Shown here: piece by piece, positions 13,870 through 15,000 of the stretch | How the letters are laid out: every line of letters begins with the position of its first letter | Position numbering within the stretch: position 1 is the first letter of the stretch | Source: Deinococcus metalli | Lineage (GTDB): Bacteria; Deinococcota; Deinococci; Deinococcales; Deinococcaceae | DNA length: 15,000 bases | Reading direction: 5' to 3' | Assembly (NCBI RefSeq): GCF_014201805.1 | Contig: NZ_JACHFK010000014.1 | Location: 1-15,000 of the forward strand | Made by a program: the position numbers and the translations under genes | The notes under the pieces: generated by a model | Database searches by the model: none | Seen by the model: only the letters and a program-made list of their open reading frames with translations | What the model was told of the DNA's origin: nothing

Positions 13870-14775
13870 GTGTCATATCTAACTCCAGATACAGGACGAC
13901 TCCTCCGTGACCCTCGTCCGCTCCGAGTCCCCGAAGCCCTCGAGCACCTAAGCGATCAGGCCCTCCGGTCCCACACCTTGGGCGTCCAGACCTTCGTACC
14001 CTGGGCCCGGGACAACGGCGTGCAACTGCTCCGCCCCGGACGGCGCGACGCGGGAAGGTACGTCGCCCACCTCCAGACCCGGCCAAATCTGGGACGTGGG
14101 CGAGCACCCACCCTCTCGGCCGCCACCATCGCGCAGGACGTCGCCGGCGCCCGGGCCCTGTACCGCGCATTGGAGTGGGCAGGCGCGGCCGACCTGCAGC
14201 CCTTCTCCCGCATCAGCGTCCGCCTGGATCCCACCGCCAGCATCGTCAAGAATCCCCCATATCAGGACGAGCTCGAGGACGTCCTGAAAGCCCGCGACGA
14301 CCGGCTCGCCGCCCTGCTGCTGCTCTGTGCCCATTCTGGCCTGCGCATTGGCGAGGCCCTGGCCATCCGGCGCGGCGACGTCCGCGGCCAGCAGCTCACC
14401 GTCCACGGCAAGGGCGGCAAACGCCGGAGCGTATCGCTCGGGCGCCGTGTGCGCGCCGCGCTGGCCGACCTCTCCCCTGCCCGGCCCCCCAACGGCTACT
14501 TCGACTGGACGTACGCCCAGGTCAGCCACCTGATGAAGGACACCTTCGCCGCCGGGCACGCCGGCAAGTGGCACGGCTTCCCCCGAGCCGCCAGCTCTTG
14601 CAACCGGAGCTCGCTCTGCGGCCCTCACAACGGCACACGCCGTTCGCTCGCGCCAACTTCTGGACAGCCCGAACCACTGTGTGTTGACACTGGTGCAAGG
14701 CCTCGCCGACCACGACCCTTGAGTACCATTATCGTGCTCAACGGTACTTCTCAACGCCGACAGGACAGGTTGTGA
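13870..14775 (+). pseudogene. Tyrosine recombinase broken by frameshifts near its C-terminus
   Basis: A GTG at 13870 with GGAGG 5 bases upstream is the likely start; the frame is open back to 13741. The first 230 residues are a normal recombinase: a core-binding domain with [20 protein letters not shown], catalytic Arg in [10 protein letters not shown], and Lys in GKGGKRR. After GKWHGF (about 14575) the frame turns into an improbable Cys/Asn/Pro/Arg-rich sequence. The expected continuation is in other frames: ATGARSAAL...[11 protein letters not shown] in the +2 frame up to TGA 14720-14722, then [14 protein letters not shown] in the third frame, carrying the likely nucleophile Tyr. At least two indels therefore separate the HxxR, H and Tyr boxes, and the product lacks a working active site. 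Either the gene is dead or these are sequencing errors in homopolymer/G+C-rich stretches (a CCCCC run lies at the first break). Confidence 0.7.
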
Positions 14776-14965
14776 CAGACTGTCACTTTGGTTTTCGCCT
14801 GCCTAGACAACCGATGTGGCAGTGGAAAACGCAGAATTCGCCACTATTTTTTGTCACTGTATCTACCAGAGGTACCTTCACGGCCTTCCTGCGGCCTGAC
14901 CGCCAGCACAAACAGGGCTTTTCCAGCCCTCATTCCCGCTTCGTGACGGCCCATCAACAGCTGCA
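14776..14965. other. Intergenic region after the broken recombinase
   Basis: An open frame crosses this stretch but its composition is not protein-like and it lacks a ribosome site. AGTGG/CCACT with a following run of six T (about 14821-14855) and AGGGC/GCCCT (about 14914-14930) could be weak terminators. Nothing else seen. Confidence 0.3.
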
Positions 14966-14971
14966 TACGAT
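14943..14971 (+). promoter_or_regulatory. Promoter of the gene at the right edge, leaderless layout
   Basis: -35 GTGACG (14943-14948), a 17-base spacer, and -10 TACGAT (14966-14971) end 6 bases before ATG 14978. There is no Shine-Dalgarno. This is the same arrangement as at parA. Confidence 0.5.
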
Positions 14972-14977
14972 GACCCT

Positions 14978-15000
14978 ATGCTCCTGACACCTATCGAAGC
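14978..15000 (+). CDS. Start of a gene cut by the window edge
   Basis: Only the first codons are visible (MLLTPIE), so no product can be named. The call rests on a well-placed leaderless promoter directly upstream of the ATG and the frame being open to the end. Confidence 0.4.

Noticed and set aside
13948..14754. Minus-strand open frame of 268 codons opposite the broken recombinase
   Set aside because: The plus-strand sequence has clear recombinase motifs. The antisense frame is Gly/Val/Ala-rich and without features.
14772..14987. Plus-strand open frame of 71 codons near the right edge
   Set aside because: No ribosome site, non-protein-like composition, and it overlaps the better supported start at 14978 and its promoter.

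Overview
The window reads as part of a high-G+C accessory replicon, most likely a large plasmid of a Deinococcus-type bacterium. Support comes from an iteron origin next to a rep gene whose overall look matches my memory of Deinococcus plasmid initiators (not checked by search), a small ParA/ribbon-helix-helix partition pair, two tyrosine recombinases, and several promoters with the -10 box 5-6 bases before the start codon, the leaderless layout common in Deinococcus. No rRNA, tRNA or CRISPR array was seen.

Left part (1-3340). A 5'-truncated ThiF/E1-like gene (1-813) converges on a leftward four-gene unit: padR (3288-3000), a membrane protein, a CoiA-like nuclease and a protein of unknown function. 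These genes overlap by ATGA/GTGA junctions or lie 6 bases apart. The unit has a good promoter with a palindrome inside its spacer, a likely PadR operator.

Partition block (3412-5136). A small conserved-looking reading frame is cut by an amber codon (3535-3537). Then come parB-like RHH and parA (leftward) and a divergent small HNH gene (rightward). The block holds three arrays of 8-bp-spaced NTAG boxes (3783-3818, 4666-4737, 5046-5073), the best candidates for the partition operator/centromere.

Recombinase block (5219-6985). A perfect 13-bp inverted repeat with a 6-bp centre, built like a dif/lox-type crossover site, precedes a multi-pass membrane protein gene that overlaps by 4 bp a complete tyrosine recombinase gene.

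Accessory pair (7030-10033). Two leftward genes of visibly lower G+C encode a 707-residue protein with no recognised domain and a 278-residue protein with an RNxxxH motif typical of HEPN ribonucleases. They are the strongest candidate here for an undescribed defence or toxin-type system. An A+T-rich gap (10034-10318) lies upstream.

Replication block (10319-13747). A winged-helix-like protein gene, a terminator, seven direct 16-bp iterons (five of them at 32-33-bp spacing) and a 460-residue initiator gene transcribed towards the iterons. To its right is a tyrosine recombinase broken by frameshifts (13870-14775), and the first codons of another gene begin at 14978.
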